Counted from the first letter of the stretch, positions 28,340 to 38,516 are shown. The stretch is 64,000 nt of DNA from Streptomyces asoensis (GCF_013085465.1 NZ_CP049838.1:6200001-6264000), one strand, 5' to 3'. The notes: generated by a model not told the origin, from the sequence alone. Numbers and translations are program-made.

Positions 28340-29601
28340 TGAGCACCACGACCATCGCCAAGCCGCAGGCGAAGCAGCCCGGCAAGGGCGGCCGCAAACT
28401 CTCGCTCCCGGTCCTCCTGCTGATCATCGCGGGCGTCCTGGTGCTGACCTCGATCGTCCGCCTCATCACCGGCGCGGACGGCATCACCTCCACCGGCCAG
28501 ATGTCCACGGCCCTGCGCCTCGCCGTCCCGATCGGCCTCGCGGGCCTCGGCGGCCTGTGGGCCGAACGCGCGGGCGTCGTCAACATCGGCCTCGAGGGCA
28601 TGATGATCCTCGGCACCTGGTTCGGCGCCTGGGCCGGTTACCAGTGGGGCCCGTGGACGGGCGTCGTCTTCGGCATCATCGGCGGCGCGCTCGGCGCCGT
28701 CCTGCACGCCGTCGCGACCGTCACCTTCAACGTGAACCACATCGTCTCCGGTGTGGCCGTCAACATCCTGGCCCTCGGCACCACCCGCTACCTGTCGAAG
28801 TTCGCCTTCGAGGGCGTCGAGCAGGGCTCCTCCAAGCAGTCCCCGCCGATCGACTCGCTGGGCACCTTCGACATCCCAGGGCTCTCCGGCTGGCTGGACA
28901 CGCTCAACGAGAAGCACTGGTTCCTGATCTCGGACATCGCCGGCCTGGTCGGCGGTCTGATCACCGACCTGTCGCCCCTCACCGTCGTCGCCGTCGCCCT
29001 CGTCCCGGCCACCTGGTGGGTGCTGTGGCGGACGGCCTTCGGCCTGCGGCTGCGGTCCTGCGGCGAGAACCCGGTGGCCGCCGAGTCCCTCGGCGTCAAC
29101 GTCTACAAGTACAAGTACATCGCCGTGATCATCAGCGGTGGCTTCGCGGGCCTCGGCGGCGCGTTCCTGTCCATCGTGGCCTCGAACGTCTACCTCGACG
29201 GCCAGACCGCGGGCCGCGGCTACATCGGCCTCGCGGCGATGATCTTCGGCAACTGGATGCCGGGCGGCCTCGCCCTCGGCGCGGGCCTGTTCGGCTACAC
29301 CGACAGCCTCAACCTGCGCGGCGGCACCACCAACGTGCACGCGCTGATCCTGCTCCTTGCGATCGTGCTGGTCTTCGGCGCGGCCTACCTGGCGTGGAAG
29401 AAGAAGTACGTCCCCGCCGTCGTCACCGCGCTGATCTCGGCCCTGATGTTCGTCTGGTACCTCGGCACGGACGAGGTCCCGCGCCAGGTCGTGACGGCCG
29501 CGCCGTACGTCGTCACCCTGCTGGTGCTCTCGCTGTCCGCCCAGTCCCTCAGGATGCCCAAGGCGGACGGCATGCCGTACCGGAAGGGGCAGGGCAAGTG
29601 A
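28339..29601 (+). CDS. Nucleoside ABC transporter permease 2
   Basis: A 420-residue permease partner (YufQ/NupC-like). LGGLWAERAGVVNIGLEGMM is the family block, followed by FNVNHIVSGVAVNILALGTTRYL and LRSCGENPVAAESLGV. About ten helices are expected, with a hydrophobic C-terminal pair. ATG 28339 shares one base with the stop of permease 1, and AAGGAGGTGA at 28322-28331 is a near-perfect anti-16S complement 7 nt upstream. Its own stop overlaps the cdd start (GTGA). Confidence 0.92.
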   Translation: MSTTTIAKPQAKQPGKGGRKLSLPVLLLIIAGVLVLTSIVRLITGADGITSTGQMSTALRLAVPIGLAGLGGLWAERAGVVNIGLEGMMILGTWFGAWAGYQWGPWTGVVFGIIGGALGAVLHAVATVTFNVNHIVSGVAVNILALGTTRYLSKFAFEGVEQGSSKQSPPIDSLGTFDIPGLSGWLDTLNEKHWFLISDIAGLVGGLITDLSPLTVVAVALVPATWWVLWRTAFGLRLRSCGENPVAAESLGVNVYKYKYIAVIISGGFAGLGGAFLSIVASNVYLDGQTAGRGYIGLAAMIFGNWMPGGLALGAGLFGYTDSLNLRGGTTNVHALILLLAIVLVFGAAYLAWKKKYVPAVVTALISALMFVWYLGTDEVPRQVVTAAPYVVTLLVLSLSAQSLRMPKADGMPYRKGQGK

Positions 29602-30002
29602 CCCCGCCCGCCGCCGCGGTCGACTGGGAGAAGCTGCGCACGGTGGCCCGGGACGCCATGTCCCGGGCGTACGCCCCGTACTCCGGCTTCCCGGTCGGCG
29701 TGGCGGCCCTCGTCGACGACGGCCGGATCGTGTCGGGCTGCAACGTCGAGAACGCCTCCTACGGCATCGGCCTGTGCGCCGAGTGCGGGCTGGTCTCCGA
29801 GCTCCAGAACACCGGAGGCGGCCGGCTCACGCACTTCACCTGCGTAGACGGCAGGGGCGAGATCCTCGTCCCGTGCGGCCGCTGCCGCCAGCTGCTCTAC
29901 GAGTTCGGCGGCCCCGAGCTGCTGCTGGAGACGCCGGCGGGGATCCTGCCGCTGGCCGAGATGCTCCCGCAGGCCTTCGGCCCGGGCCACCTCACCAAGT
30001 AA
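29598..30002 (+). CDS. cdd: Cytidine deaminase
   Basis: A 134-residue homotetrameric-type cytidine deaminase that converts cytidine and deoxycytidine to uridine forms. The zinc site is complete: Cys60 and Glu62 in CAE, and PCGRC with Cys93 and Cys96. AYAPYSGFPVGVAAL and GCNVENASYG bind the nucleoside. GTG 29598 overlaps the stop of permease 2, so deamination is coupled to import. A strong terminator follows the gene. Confidence 0.95.
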   Translation: MTPPAAAVDWEKLRTVARDAMSRAYAPYSGFPVGVAALVDDGRIVSGCNVENASYGIGLCAECGLVSELQNTGGGRLTHFTCVDGRGEILVPCGRCRQLLYEFGGPELLLETPAGILPLAEMLPQAFGPGHLTK

Positions 30003-30005
30003 GTC

Positions 30006-30044
30006 CCGCGCGGCCCCTCTGACTGGCGCAGAGGGGCCGCGCGG
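30006..30044 (+). terminator. Terminator of the transporter-cdd operon
   Basis: A perfect 16-bp GC-rich stem (30006-30021 with 30029-30044) with a 7-nt loop, then TTT. Confidence 0.92.
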
Positions 30045-30108
30045 TTTCTGGAACGTCTTGCCGCACCACCTTGCACCCGCACTACGGTGCACCACCGGAA
30101 GGAAAGCC

Positions 30109-31401
<1,293 letters not shown>

Positions 31402-31445
31402 ACAGATCGCCCGAACGGTCGCCCGACGGCGGCTCTCCCGCTCCG

Positions 31446-31832
31446 ATGAGTTGGGCGCCCCGCGCCGGTCTACCGATCGTGGAATCGACGACACCGCCTG
31501 TACTCACCCTGACCGGTCCTGTCACCCGCCCCCGGGTGACAGGGCTCGTCGACGCCGTACGGGCGCTGATGGAGACCACCGGCGCGGCGGTCGTCGTCTG
31601 TGACGTCGCCGGGATCGGGCCGCCGGGGCTCATCGCCGTCGACCTGCTGGCGCGGCTCCAGCTGGCCGCCCGGCGGGCCGGGGGACACATACGGCTGCGC
31701 GCCCCCGACCCGGCCCTACGCGCCCTGCTCGACCTCGTCGGTCTCCGCTTCGAGATGGAGGGGGAGGCCGAAGAGGGGGAACCAGCGCTGGGTGTCGAGA
31801 TAGAAGTGGAACCCGGTGAGGCGGCCGTCTGA
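31446..31832 (+). CDS. STAS-domain protein (anti-anti-sigma-like)
   Basis: A 128-residue protein. PVLTLTGPVTRPRVTGLVDAVRAL, AAVVVCDVAGIGPPGLIAVDLLARLQLAA and HIRLRAPDPALRALLDLVGL fit the STAS fold of anti-sigma-factor antagonists. The phosphorylatable Ser in the usual D-S-S/T-G loop is not evident (DVAGIGPPG), so classical switching is doubtful. Its last 117 bp overlap the 3' end of the sigma-factor gene on the other strand. ATG 31446 follows deoA by 44 bp; no strong SD was noted. Confidence 0.7.
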   Translation: MSWAPRAGLPIVESTTPPVLTLTGPVTRPRVTGLVDAVRALMETTGAAVVVCDVAGIGPPGLIAVDLLARLQLAARRAGGHIRLRAPDPALRALLDLVGLRFEMEGEAEEGEPALGVEIEVEPGEAAV

Positions 31833-32732
31833 GATCTCCAGGACCTGGATCGCCCACGGGGTGAACCCGCCCTTGTCGGGGTCCGGCTTGTACTGGGCGA
31901 AGCCCGGCAGGCCGTTGACCTGGACCGGCAGCAGGCGCGAGCCCTCGCACGCGGAGCCGAGCGTGGTCATGAAGCCGGTGATGTCGTCGTGCCCGGTCAG
32001 CCACAGGTCGAACGGCGGCATCGTCATGATGGCGTCCTCGTGGAGGAGGGCCGTCAGCGCCGTCATGTCATAGCCCTCGAAGGCCGCCACATAGCGGTCG
32101 AGCAGTTTCTGCTGCTCCTCGTCCAACGGGTCGGACACCGCCGCGTCCGCGCCGGAGGCCTCCCGCTCGGACAGGGTCGCCCGCGCCCGCTGGAGCGCGC
32201 TGTTGACCGAGGCGACCGAGGTGTCGAGCAGCTCGGCGACCTCGCTCGCCTTCCACGCCAGCACCTCGCGCAGGATCAGCACCGCCCGCTGCTTCGGCGG
32301 GAGCTGCTGCAACGCGGCCATGAACGCGAGGCGCACCGATTCCTTGGCGACCGCCGCCTCGGCCGGGTCCTCCACCGTCGGCAGCACACGGGCGTCCGGC
32401 ATCGGCTCCAGCCAGGTGTTGTCGGGGCGGGGGGAGAGGGCCGCGCGGGCGAGCGGGGTGGCCTCGGAGAGGTCCATCGGCCGGGCCCGCTTGTTGCCGG
32501 CCGTCAGCATGTCCAGACAGACGTTCGTCGCGATCCGGTACAGCCACGAGCGCAGACTGGAGCGGCCCTCGAACTTCTCGTAGCTCCGCCAGGCGCGGAC
32601 CAGGGTGTCCTGCACCGCGTCCTCGGCCTCGAAGGAGGAGCCGAGCATGCGGTAGCAGTAGCCGGTCAGTTCCGTCCGGTGCTTCTCCAGTGCGACGTCG
32701 ATGTCGGTCGTCGTCGCCGTGCTGTTGCCCAT
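31716..32732 (-). CDS. ECF RNA polymerase sigma factor with C-terminal SnoaL-like domain (SigG/TIGR02960-like)
   Basis: A 338-residue sigma-70 family protein. Region 2 is HRTELTGYCYRMLGSSFEAEDAVQDTLVRAW with SSLRSWLYRIATNVCLDML. Region 4 is LQQLPPKQRAVLILREVLAWKASEVAELL followed by SVNSALQRAR. From about residue 205 an NTF2/SnoaL-like domain (LLDRYVAAFEGYDMTALTALLHEDA) follows, the architecture of SigG/SigJ-type ECF factors, where the tail modulates activity in place of an anti-sigma factor. The 3' end overlaps the convergent STAS gene. Confidence 0.9.
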   Translation of the reverse strand: MGNSTATTTDIDVALEKHRTELTGYCYRMLGSSFEAEDAVQDTLVRAWRSYEKFEGRSSLRSWLYRIATNVCLDMLTAGNKRARPMDLSEATPLARAALSPRPDNTWLEPMPDARVLPTVEDPAEAAVAKESVRLAFMAALQQLPPKQRAVLILREVLAWKASEVAELLDTSVASVNSALQRARATLSEREASGADAAVSDPLDEEQQKLLDRYVAAFEGYDMTALTALLHEDAIMTMPPFDLWLTGHDDITGFMTTLGSACEGSRLLPVQVNGLPGFAQYKPDPDKGGFTPWAIQVLEISDGRLTGFHFYLDTQRWFPLFGLPLHLEAETDEVEQGA

Positions 32733-32880
32733 CGTCCACCCACCCCTGTGGCCGTTCTGTCACGCGCCTTTGCGCCCAGCACTTCGGAAGCTACCGCAGC
32801 CCACTGACAATGGCCCGCCGAGTCGACGAAAGCGCAGGTCAGAGTCGTTGCCCAGGCCATGATCAGCCCACCGGGCCCAA

Positions 32881-32936
32881 ACCACAGCGCTCAGACCACA
32901 GCGCTCAGCCCACAGCGCTCAGCCCACCGTGCTCAG
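32881..32936. repeat. 14-bp tandem repeat, four copies
   Basis: Four consecutive 14-bp units of the form ACCACAGCGCTCAG, the last diverged, fill the gap and overlap the stop codon of the clamp-like gene. Confidence 0.85.
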
Positions 32937-34048
32937 ACCAGCTGCTTCACGGACATCAGCAGGTGCCGGTGGGCCTCGGGCGCGTCCGCCGCGCCCAGCA
33001 GCGCCCGCTGTCCCGTCCCCAGCAGCTCCACCCGCAGCCTCGGCGCCTCGAAGGAGGCCAGCGCGTCCAGCAGGTAGGCGGGGTTGAAGGCCACGGTGAC
33101 CTCCTCGGCGCCGGTCAGTCCGGCGGGCAGCCGCTGCGTGGCCACGTCGTCGCCGTACCCGGCGCGCAGCAGGACGGACCCGGCCGAGAAGTCCAGCCGT
33201 ACCGGGCTGTTCGCCTCCGCCACCACCGCGACTCTCCGCACGGCCTCCGTCAGCGCCCCGCTCTCCACCTCGGCGACCGCGGCCCCCGCCATGTCGAACA
33301 GCTTCCCGTAGGAGGGCAGCCGTCCGTCCAGCCGCCGGACCACCGTCCGCGTCCGCCCGCCCTCGAACCCGATCGGGCCGGTCCCCGAGGCTCCGTCGAG
33401 CCCGACCCGGACGGTCCCGCACCGGGCCAGCGACCGGGTCACGTCCAGCAGCCGCCGGGCCGGCACGAGCGCCTCCGCCACCCCTTCGGCGGCCGCCTCC
33501 GGCTTCCACTCCAGCCGCCGTACCGCGTACCGGTAGCGGTCCGACGCCGACAGTGTCATCTCCTCGCCGTCAAGGCGCAGTTGGACGCCCGTCAGCACCG
33601 GGAGCGTGTCGTCGCGGCCGGCGGCCACCGCGACCTGGGCGACGGCGGTCGCGAACGCGGCCGCGTCCACGGTGCCGTACGCCCGCGGCGGTTCGGGCGG
33701 GGTGGGGTACTCCTCGCGCGGGAGTGTCGACAGGCCGAAGCTGGTGCCGCCCGCCTCGACCGTGAACCGGGTGCCGGCCACGGCGCAGCTCACCGGCCCG
33801 TCCGGCAGCACCTTGCAGATGTCGAGGAGCCGGCGGCCGAGCACGAGCACCCGGCCCGCCGTGCCGACCTCGGCGTCGGTCTCGATCCGTGCCGCCGTCT
33901 CGAAGTCGAACCCCGACACGGTCAGCCGGCCCGCCGCCGCGTCCAGCAGCAGCCCGCCCAGCACGGGTACCGGCGTACGGGCGGGCAGCGCGCGGGCCGC
34001 CCAGGCCACCGCCTCGGCGAGGTCACCGCGGTCGATCCGGAACTCCAT
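32933..34048 (-). CDS. DNA polymerase III beta-subunit (sliding clamp) paralogue
   Basis: A 371-residue DnaN-like protein with three clamp domains. MEFRIDRGDLAEAVAWAARALPARTPVPVLGGLLL is the classic DnaN start. LPREEYP, DTLPVLTGVQLRLDGEEMTLSASDRYRYAVRR and the C-terminal HRHLLMSVKQLV are the other clamp blocks; the end resembles the DnaN LLMPVR tail with Ser for Pro. Streptomyces keeps its replicative dnaN near the origin, and no replication genes lie here, so this is probably an accessory clamp. ATG 34048 is chosen for AGGGGG 6 nt upstream. Confidence 0.85.
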   Translation of the reverse strand: MEFRIDRGDLAEAVAWAARALPARTPVPVLGGLLLDAAAGRLTVSGFDFETAARIETDAEVGTAGRVLVLGRRLLDICKVLPDGPVSCAVAGTRFTVEAGGTSFGLSTLPREEYPTPPEPPRAYGTVDAAAFATAVAQVAVAAGRDDTLPVLTGVQLRLDGEEMTLSASDRYRYAVRRLEWKPEAAAEGVAEALVPARRLLDVTRSLARCGTVRVGLDGASGTGPIGFEGGRTRTVVRRLDGRLPSYGKLFDMAGAAVAEVESGALTEAVRRVAVVAEANSPVRLDFSAGSVLLRAGYGDDVATQRLPAGLTGAEEVTVAFNPAYLLDALASFEAPRLRVELLGTGQRALLGAADAPEAHRHLLMSVKQLV

Positions 34049-34148
34049 CAAAAACCCCCTGCTCGCACCGGTCGTCGCGCGGAGGCTATGCGCCACCACT
34101 GACAACCGGCCCCGAGCAGGGGGAGGACCGCGGGAAGCCGCGGGACGT

Positions 34149-35420
34149 TCAGTGCGCGGCGACCAGCGTCTCCCGGCGGGCCGCCCGCGTTCCGAACACC
34201 GTGATCGTCACGACGCCGAGCACCGCCAGGACGCCCACGCCGACCGTGCCGGCCCAGCCGCCCGAGTGGAAGGCCAGCGCGCCGACCGTGGAGCCGGTGC
34301 TGGAACCGATGTAGTACGCGGACTGGTAGAGGGCGGAGGCCTGGGCGCGGCCGGTCGTCGCCGTCTTGCTGACCGCCGAGGAGGCCACCGCGTGCCCCGC
34401 GAAGAAGCCCGCCGTGATCAGGACCAGGCCCAGCAGGACCAGGACCAGCGAGTCCGCCAGCGACAGCAGCAGTCCGGTGGCCGTGGTGCCGCCCGCCAGG
34501 TACAGCGCGCCGCGCCGGCCGAGACGGCCGACCAGCCGGCCCGCCGTCGACGCCGACACCGTGCCCACCAGGTACACCAGGAAGATCGAGCCGACGATGC
34601 CCTGGGGGAGGGAGAACGGCGCCTCCGTCAGCCGGTAGCCGATCACCGTGTACACGCCGCCGAAGACCGTCATGAACAGCGCGCCGATCGCGTACAGGCG
34701 GCACAGCAGCGGGTTGGCGAGGTGCTCGCGGACCGTGCCGATCAGCACGCGGGGCGCCAGTGAACCCGCCTTGAAGTGCCGGGGCGCCGGCAGCAGCAGG
34801 CGGAAGGCGATCGCGCAGGCCACCGCGAGGGCGCCGATCACCCCGACGGCCACCCGCCAGCCCCACTCCTGGGCGACCCAGCCGGTGATGACCCGGCCGC
34901 TCATCCCGCCGACGCTGTTGCCCGCCACGAACAGGCCGATCGCCGTGACGAGCGCCTTCGGCCGGACCTCCTCGGCGAGATACGCGGTCGCCGACGCCGG
35001 GAGACCGGCCAGCGCCGCGCCCTGCACCGCCCGCAGCACGACCAGCGTGCCCAGGGAGGGGGCGAACGGGACCAGCATGCCCACGCCGACCGCGACGCCC
35101 AGCGAGGCCGTCATGACCGTACGGCGGCCGTAGCGCTCCGACAGGGCGCTCATCGGGAGCACGAACAGCGCCAGTCCACCGGTCGCCGCCGCCACCGTCC
35201 AGCTCGCCTGACTCGCCGCCACCCCGAAGTCACCGGAGATCAGCGGCAGGAGCGCCTGCGTGGAGTACAGCAGGGCGAAGGTCGCCACACCGGCGAGGAA
35301 GAGCGCGAAGCTCATCCGGCGATAGCCGGGGCCGCCGGGGGCCAGACGGGAGTCGGAGGAGAAGGAAACGGAGGACGCGGCGCCCACGATCGTGGACGCC
35401 CCGGTACTGGCGGGAGACAT
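34149..35420 (-). CDS. MFS efflux transporter (YnfM/arabinose-efflux type)
   Basis: A 423-residue major facilitator with twelve predicted helices. Helix 1 starts at FALFLAGVATFALLYSTQALLP. SERYGRRTVM gives the MFS loop 2-3 motif, with GRLGRRGALY in the second half as its repeat. The N-terminal 35 residues are Ser/Gly-rich and soluble. It is transcribed divergently from a LysR gene 63 bp away, suggesting regulation by that protein. Substrate unknown. Confidence 0.9.
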   Translation of the reverse strand: MSPASTGASTIVGAASSVSFSSDSRLAPGGPGYRRMSFALFLAGVATFALLYSTQALLPLISGDFGVAASQASWTVAAATGGLALFVLPMSALSERYGRRTVMTASLGVAVGVGMLVPFAPSLGTLVVLRAVQGAALAGLPASATAYLAEEVRPKALVTAIGLFVAGNSVGGMSGRVITGWVAQEWGWRVAVGVIGALAVACAIAFRLLLPAPRHFKAGSLAPRVLIGTVREHLANPLLCRLYAIGALFMTVFGGVYTVIGYRLTEAPFSLPQGIVGSIFLVYLVGTVSASTAGRLVGRLGRRGALYLAGGTTATGLLLSLADSLVLVLLGLVLITAGFFAGHAVASSAVSKTATTGRAQASALYQSAYYIGSSTGSTVGALAFHSGGWAGTVGVGVLAVLGVVTITVFGTRAARRETLVAAH

Positions 35421-35470
35421 GCTTCGAAGTTACGTACACCCCGGCTCATCCGTCCAATGCATGGAATCGT

Positions 35471-35476
35471 CATAAT
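35471..35476 (+). promoter_or_regulatory. -10-like box before the LysR gene
   Basis: CATAAT ends 7 nt before ATG 35484 with no SD, consistent with a leaderless mRNA; an ATGCAT palindrome lies just upstream at about 35457-35462. Confidence 0.4.
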
Positions 35477-35483
35477 CGTTCCC

Positions 35484-36455
35484 ATGGTGCATCAGCAGAG
35501 GTCAGAGGCTCGCCTGTCACCGTCCAGTGACACAGAAGACATGGCGGACGGGGCGGAGATGTCCAGGGTGCTGGCCCCTCGGCTCGCCTACTTCGCCGGA
35601 GTCGCCCGTACCGAGCACGTCACGCGCGCCGCGCAGGAGATGCAGGTCCCGCAGTCGACGCTCTCCCGGGCCATGGTCCGCCTCGAACAGGACCTGGGCG
35701 TCGACCTGTTCGCCCGGCACGGCCGCACGGTCTCCCTCACCCCCGCCGGGCGCACCTTCCTCGCCTCCGTCGAGCGCGCCCTCGGCGAGATCGAGCGGGC
35801 CGCCGACGAGGTCCGGGCGGACGCCGACGCGGCCACCGGCAAGGTCGCCTTCGGCTTCCTGCACACCATGGGCGCGGAGACCGTCCCCGGGCTGATCCAC
35901 GCCTTCCGCGTCGATCACCCGCGCGTCCGCTTCAGCCTGGTCCAGAACTACGGCGAGGCGATGCTCGAGCGGCTGCGGGCGGGGGAGCTGGACCTCTGTC
36001 TGACCTCCCCGGTCCCGGACGCACCCGACCTGGTGGCCCGGCGCCTCGACGAGCAGAAGCTGCGCCTGGTCGTCCCCGCCGACCACCGTCTCGCCGCCCG
36101 CAGACGGGTCCGCCTCGCCGAGGCCGCCGACGAGACCTTCGTGACCCTGGAACCGGGCTACGGCCTGCGCCGCATCACCGACGACCTCTGCAAGGAGGCC
36201 GGTTTCCGGCCCCGGATCGCCTTCGAGGGCGAGGAGGCGGAGACCCTGCGCGGACTGGTGGCGGCGGGGCTGGGGGTGGCGCTGCTGCCGCCGCCCGCCG
36301 TGGCCCGCCCGGGGGTGGTGGAGCTGACGGTCACGGCCCCGAGAGCCGCCCGCGAGATCGGCGTGGCCTGGCTGGACGGCCACCCGGACACCCCGCCCGT
36401 GGCGGCCTTCAAGAAGTTCCTGCTGTCGAGGAGGGGCAACCTGCTGCCGAACTGA
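35484..36455 (+). CDS. LysR-family transcriptional regulator
   Basis: A 323-residue LysR protein. The winged helix-turn-helix is LAYFAGVARTEHVTRAAQEMQVPQSTLSRAMVRLEQDLGVDLFARHGRTVSLTPAG, followed by the linker helix and a periplasmic-binding-like effector domain. ATG 35484 is proposed from the adjacent -10-like box; ATG 35541 or 35559 would trim 19-25 poorly conserved residues. It probably controls the divergent MFS exporter. It ends 10 bp before the convergent hydrolase gene. Confidence 0.88.
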   Translation: MVHQQRSEARLSPSSDTEDMADGAEMSRVLAPRLAYFAGVARTEHVTRAAQEMQVPQSTLSRAMVRLEQDLGVDLFARHGRTVSLTPAGRTFLASVERALGEIERAADEVRADADAATGKVAFGFLHTMGAETVPGLIHAFRVDHPRVRFSLVQNYGEAMLERLRAGELDLCLTSPVPDAPDLVARRLDEQKLRLVVPADHRLAARRRVRLAEAADETFVTLEPGYGLRRITDDLCKEAGFRPRIAFEGEEAETLRGLVAAGLGVALLPPPAVARPGVVELTVTAPRAAREIGVAWLDGHPDTPPVAAFKKFLLSRRGNLLPN

Positions 36456-36465
36456 GGGCCGTGCC

Positions 36466-37239
36466 TCAGGGGCGGCCCGGGCGCCGTAACGAGGTGCCGA
36501 ACCCCACGGCCAACGGCATCCGCAGCCCCAGCGGCGGCGGGGCGGCCAGCGCGTCCTCCACCGGCCGGGAGAGCGCCCGGCCGAACAGCGCGCCCATGAC
36601 GAAGTCCTCGGCCAGCGCGAGGACTTCACCGCGGTACTGGTGCAGCCCGTGGCCGTCGGAGTGCACCTCGAACCGGCACACGTCCCGGTTCGCCTTCTTC
36701 GCCCGTGCCGCGAGCCGGAACGACAGCTCGGGGTCGCAGCGCTCGTCGTTCGTGCCGTGCACGATCAGCACCCGCCGCCCCGCCAGCTGCTTCACCGGTT
36801 CGGGTGGAGCGGCCATGTCCTCCTCCGGCAGCCAGGGAGCGATCGCCAGCACGGAGTTGACGGCCTCGTGACCGCCTGCCCGCAGTGCGGCCCGCGCGCC
36901 CATGTCGACGCCGGTCAGGCACACGGCGACGTCTCCGTATCGCCGTACCGCCTCGTCGGCCGCCCAGGCCGCGTCGGCCGCGAGATGCGCCTCGCTGCCG
37001 TTCCAGCCGCGGTAGCGGTAGTGCACGGCGTGCACGGCGAGGCCCTCCTCGCGTCCCGCCCGGGCCAGCCTGCGCCCCAACCCCCGCACGGAGGCGGCCG
37101 CCCACACGGCGGACGGTCTCCGGCTGGACACCTCCTCGCCGCCCGGGAGCAGCAGCACCACCCCGCTCACCGCCGTCGGCGCGGGGCCGAGCGCCTTCCC
37201 CAGCCGGACCGTCCGAACCGGCGTCACATCCTGTGCCAT
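36466..37239 (-). CDS. Alpha/beta-hydrolase with Asp at the nucleophile elbow
   Basis: A 257-residue alpha/beta-hydrolase of the dienelactone-hydrolase-like type. VVLLLPGGEE forms the oxyanion strand-loop, HGTNDERCDP near 161-169 supplies the acid, and SDGHGLHQY with His197 the base. At the nucleophile elbow, where GxSxG is expected, the sequence is GVDMG with Asp112. An Asp there is known in haloalkane dehalogenases and epoxide hydrolases, but their surrounding motifs differ. The protein may be an inactive or altered hydrolase. The function is unknown; it precedes add divergently by 113 bp. Confidence 0.8.
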   Translation of the reverse strand: MAQDVTPVRTVRLGKALGPAPTAVSGVVLLLPGGEEVSSRRPSAVWAAASVRGLGRRLARAGREEGLAVHAVHYRYRGWNGSEAHLAADAAWAADEAVRRYGDVAVCLTGVDMGARAALRAGGHEAVNSVLAIAPWLPEEDMAAPPEPVKQLAGRRVLIVHGTNDERCDPELSFRLAARAKKANRDVCRFEVHSDGHGLHQYRGEVLALAEDFVMGALFGRALSRPVEDALAAPPPLGLRMPLAVGFGTSLRRPGRP

Positions 37240-37323
37240 GACAGAACAGTGTCAGAAGCGCCGTTGTACTCCACCTGTCCGGGCGGTCACCGTTACGTAT
37301 CGGCGGAGTTGTACAGCGCGCCG

Positions 37324-37337
37324 TCTACGCGCGTAGG
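37324..37337. promoter_or_regulatory. Nucleoside-regulon palindrome, site 4 (add)
   Basis: TCTACGCGCGTAGG contains the perfect 12-bp palindrome CTACGCGCGTAG. It ends 3 nt before the TAGAGT -10 box. Confidence 0.85.
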
Positions 37338-37340
37338 AGT

Positions 37341-37346
37341 TAGAGT
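37341..37346 (+). promoter_or_regulatory. -10 box of leaderless add promoter
   Basis: TAGAGT ends 6 nt before ATG 37353; a TTGTAC -35-like hexamer lies upstream at about 37308. The regulon palindrome fills the spacer. Confidence 0.55.
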
Positions 37347-37352
37347 GCGGAA

Positions 37353-38516
37353 ATGACGAGCCAGAGCACCCAGGCGGGCATCACCCCGAGCTCGGACCAG
37401 ATCCGGCGGGCACCCAAGGTTCTGCTGCACGACCATCTCGACGGCGGGCTGCGTCCCGGCACGATCGTCGACCTCGCCCGGGACTCCGGGTACGCCCAAC
37501 TCCCGGAAACCGACCCCGACAAGCTCGGCATCTGGTTCCGGGAGGCCGCCGACTCCGGTTCGCTGGAACGGTACCTGGAGACCTTCTCGCACACCGTCGG
37601 CGTGATGCAGACCCGCGACGCGCTCGTCCGGGTCGCCCGCGATTGCGCCGAGGACCTCGCCGAGGACGGTGTCGTCTACGCCGAGGTGCGCTACGCGCCC
37701 GAGCAGCACCTCGACGGCGGGCTGAGCCTCGAAGAGGTCGTCGAGGCCGTCAACGAGGGCTTCCGGGAGGGCGAGCGGACGGCCCGGCAGAACGGCCACC
37801 GCATCCGTGTCGGCGCCCTGCTCACCGCCATGCGGCACGCGGCCCGCTCCCTGGAGATCGCCGAACTCGCCAACCGCTACCGGGACCTGGGGGTCGTGGG
37901 CTTCGACATCGCGGGCGCGGAGGCGGGCTTCCCGCCCACCCGGCACCTCGACGCCTTCGAGTACCTGAAGCGCGAGAACAACCACTTCACCATCCACGCC
38001 GGCGAGGCCTTCGGGCTGCCGTCGATCTGGCAGGCCCTCCAGTGGTGCGGCGCCGACCGGCTCGGTCACGGGGTGCGCATCATCGACGACATCGAGATCG
38101 CCGCCGACGGCGGTGTGAAGCTCGGCCGGCTCGCCTCCTACGTCCGCGACAAGCGCATCCCGCTGGAGCTGTGCCCCAGCTCCAACCTCCAGACCGGAGC
38201 GGCCGCCTCCTACGCCGAGCACCCCATCGGCCTGCTGCGCCGGCTCCACTTCCGGGCCACCGTCAACACGGACAACCGTCTGATGTCCGGCACCAGCATG
38301 AGCCGGGAATTCGAGCACCTTGTCGACGCGTTCGGCTATACGCTCGACGATCTCCAGTGGTTCTCTGTCAATGCTATGAAGTCAGCATTCATTCCTTTCG
38401 ATGAACGACTTGCCATGATCAGTGACGTGATCAAGCCCGGCTATTCCGAGCTGAAGTCCGAATGGCTGTTCCAGCAGACCGCCTCCACCAGCGGTTCTGC
38501 GGAAACGGAAGGCTGA
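37353..38516 (+). CDS. add: Adenosine deaminase
   Basis: A 387-residue metallo-deaminase converting adenosine and deoxyadenosine to inosine forms. Zinc ligands His26 and His28 lie in LLHDHLDGG, with His215 and catalytic Glu218 in HAGE, His239 in LGHGV and Asp307 in NTDN. SSNLQTG is also conserved. The start follows an apparent leaderless promoter covered by the regulon palindrome. From about 38320 to the stop, codon third positions become much less GC-rich than in the rest of the gene. Inosine from this step is the substrate of PunA encoded at 54807-55631. Confidence 0.95.
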   Translation: MTSQSTQAGITPSSDQIRRAPKVLLHDHLDGGLRPGTIVDLARDSGYAQLPETDPDKLGIWFREAADSGSLERYLETFSHTVGVMQTRDALVRVARDCAEDLAEDGVVYAEVRYAPEQHLDGGLSLEEVVEAVNEGFREGERTARQNGHRIRVGALLTAMRHAARSLEIAELANRYRDLGVVGFDIAGAEAGFPPTRHLDAFEYLKRENNHFTIHAGEAFGLPSIWQALQWCGADRLGHGVRIIDDIEIAADGGVKLGRLASYVRDKRIPLELCPSSNLQTGAAASYAEHPIGLLRRLHFRATVNTDNRLMSGTSMSREFEHLVDAFGYTLDDLQWFSVNAMKSAFIPFDERLAMISDVIKPGYSELKSEWLFQQTASTSGSAETEG

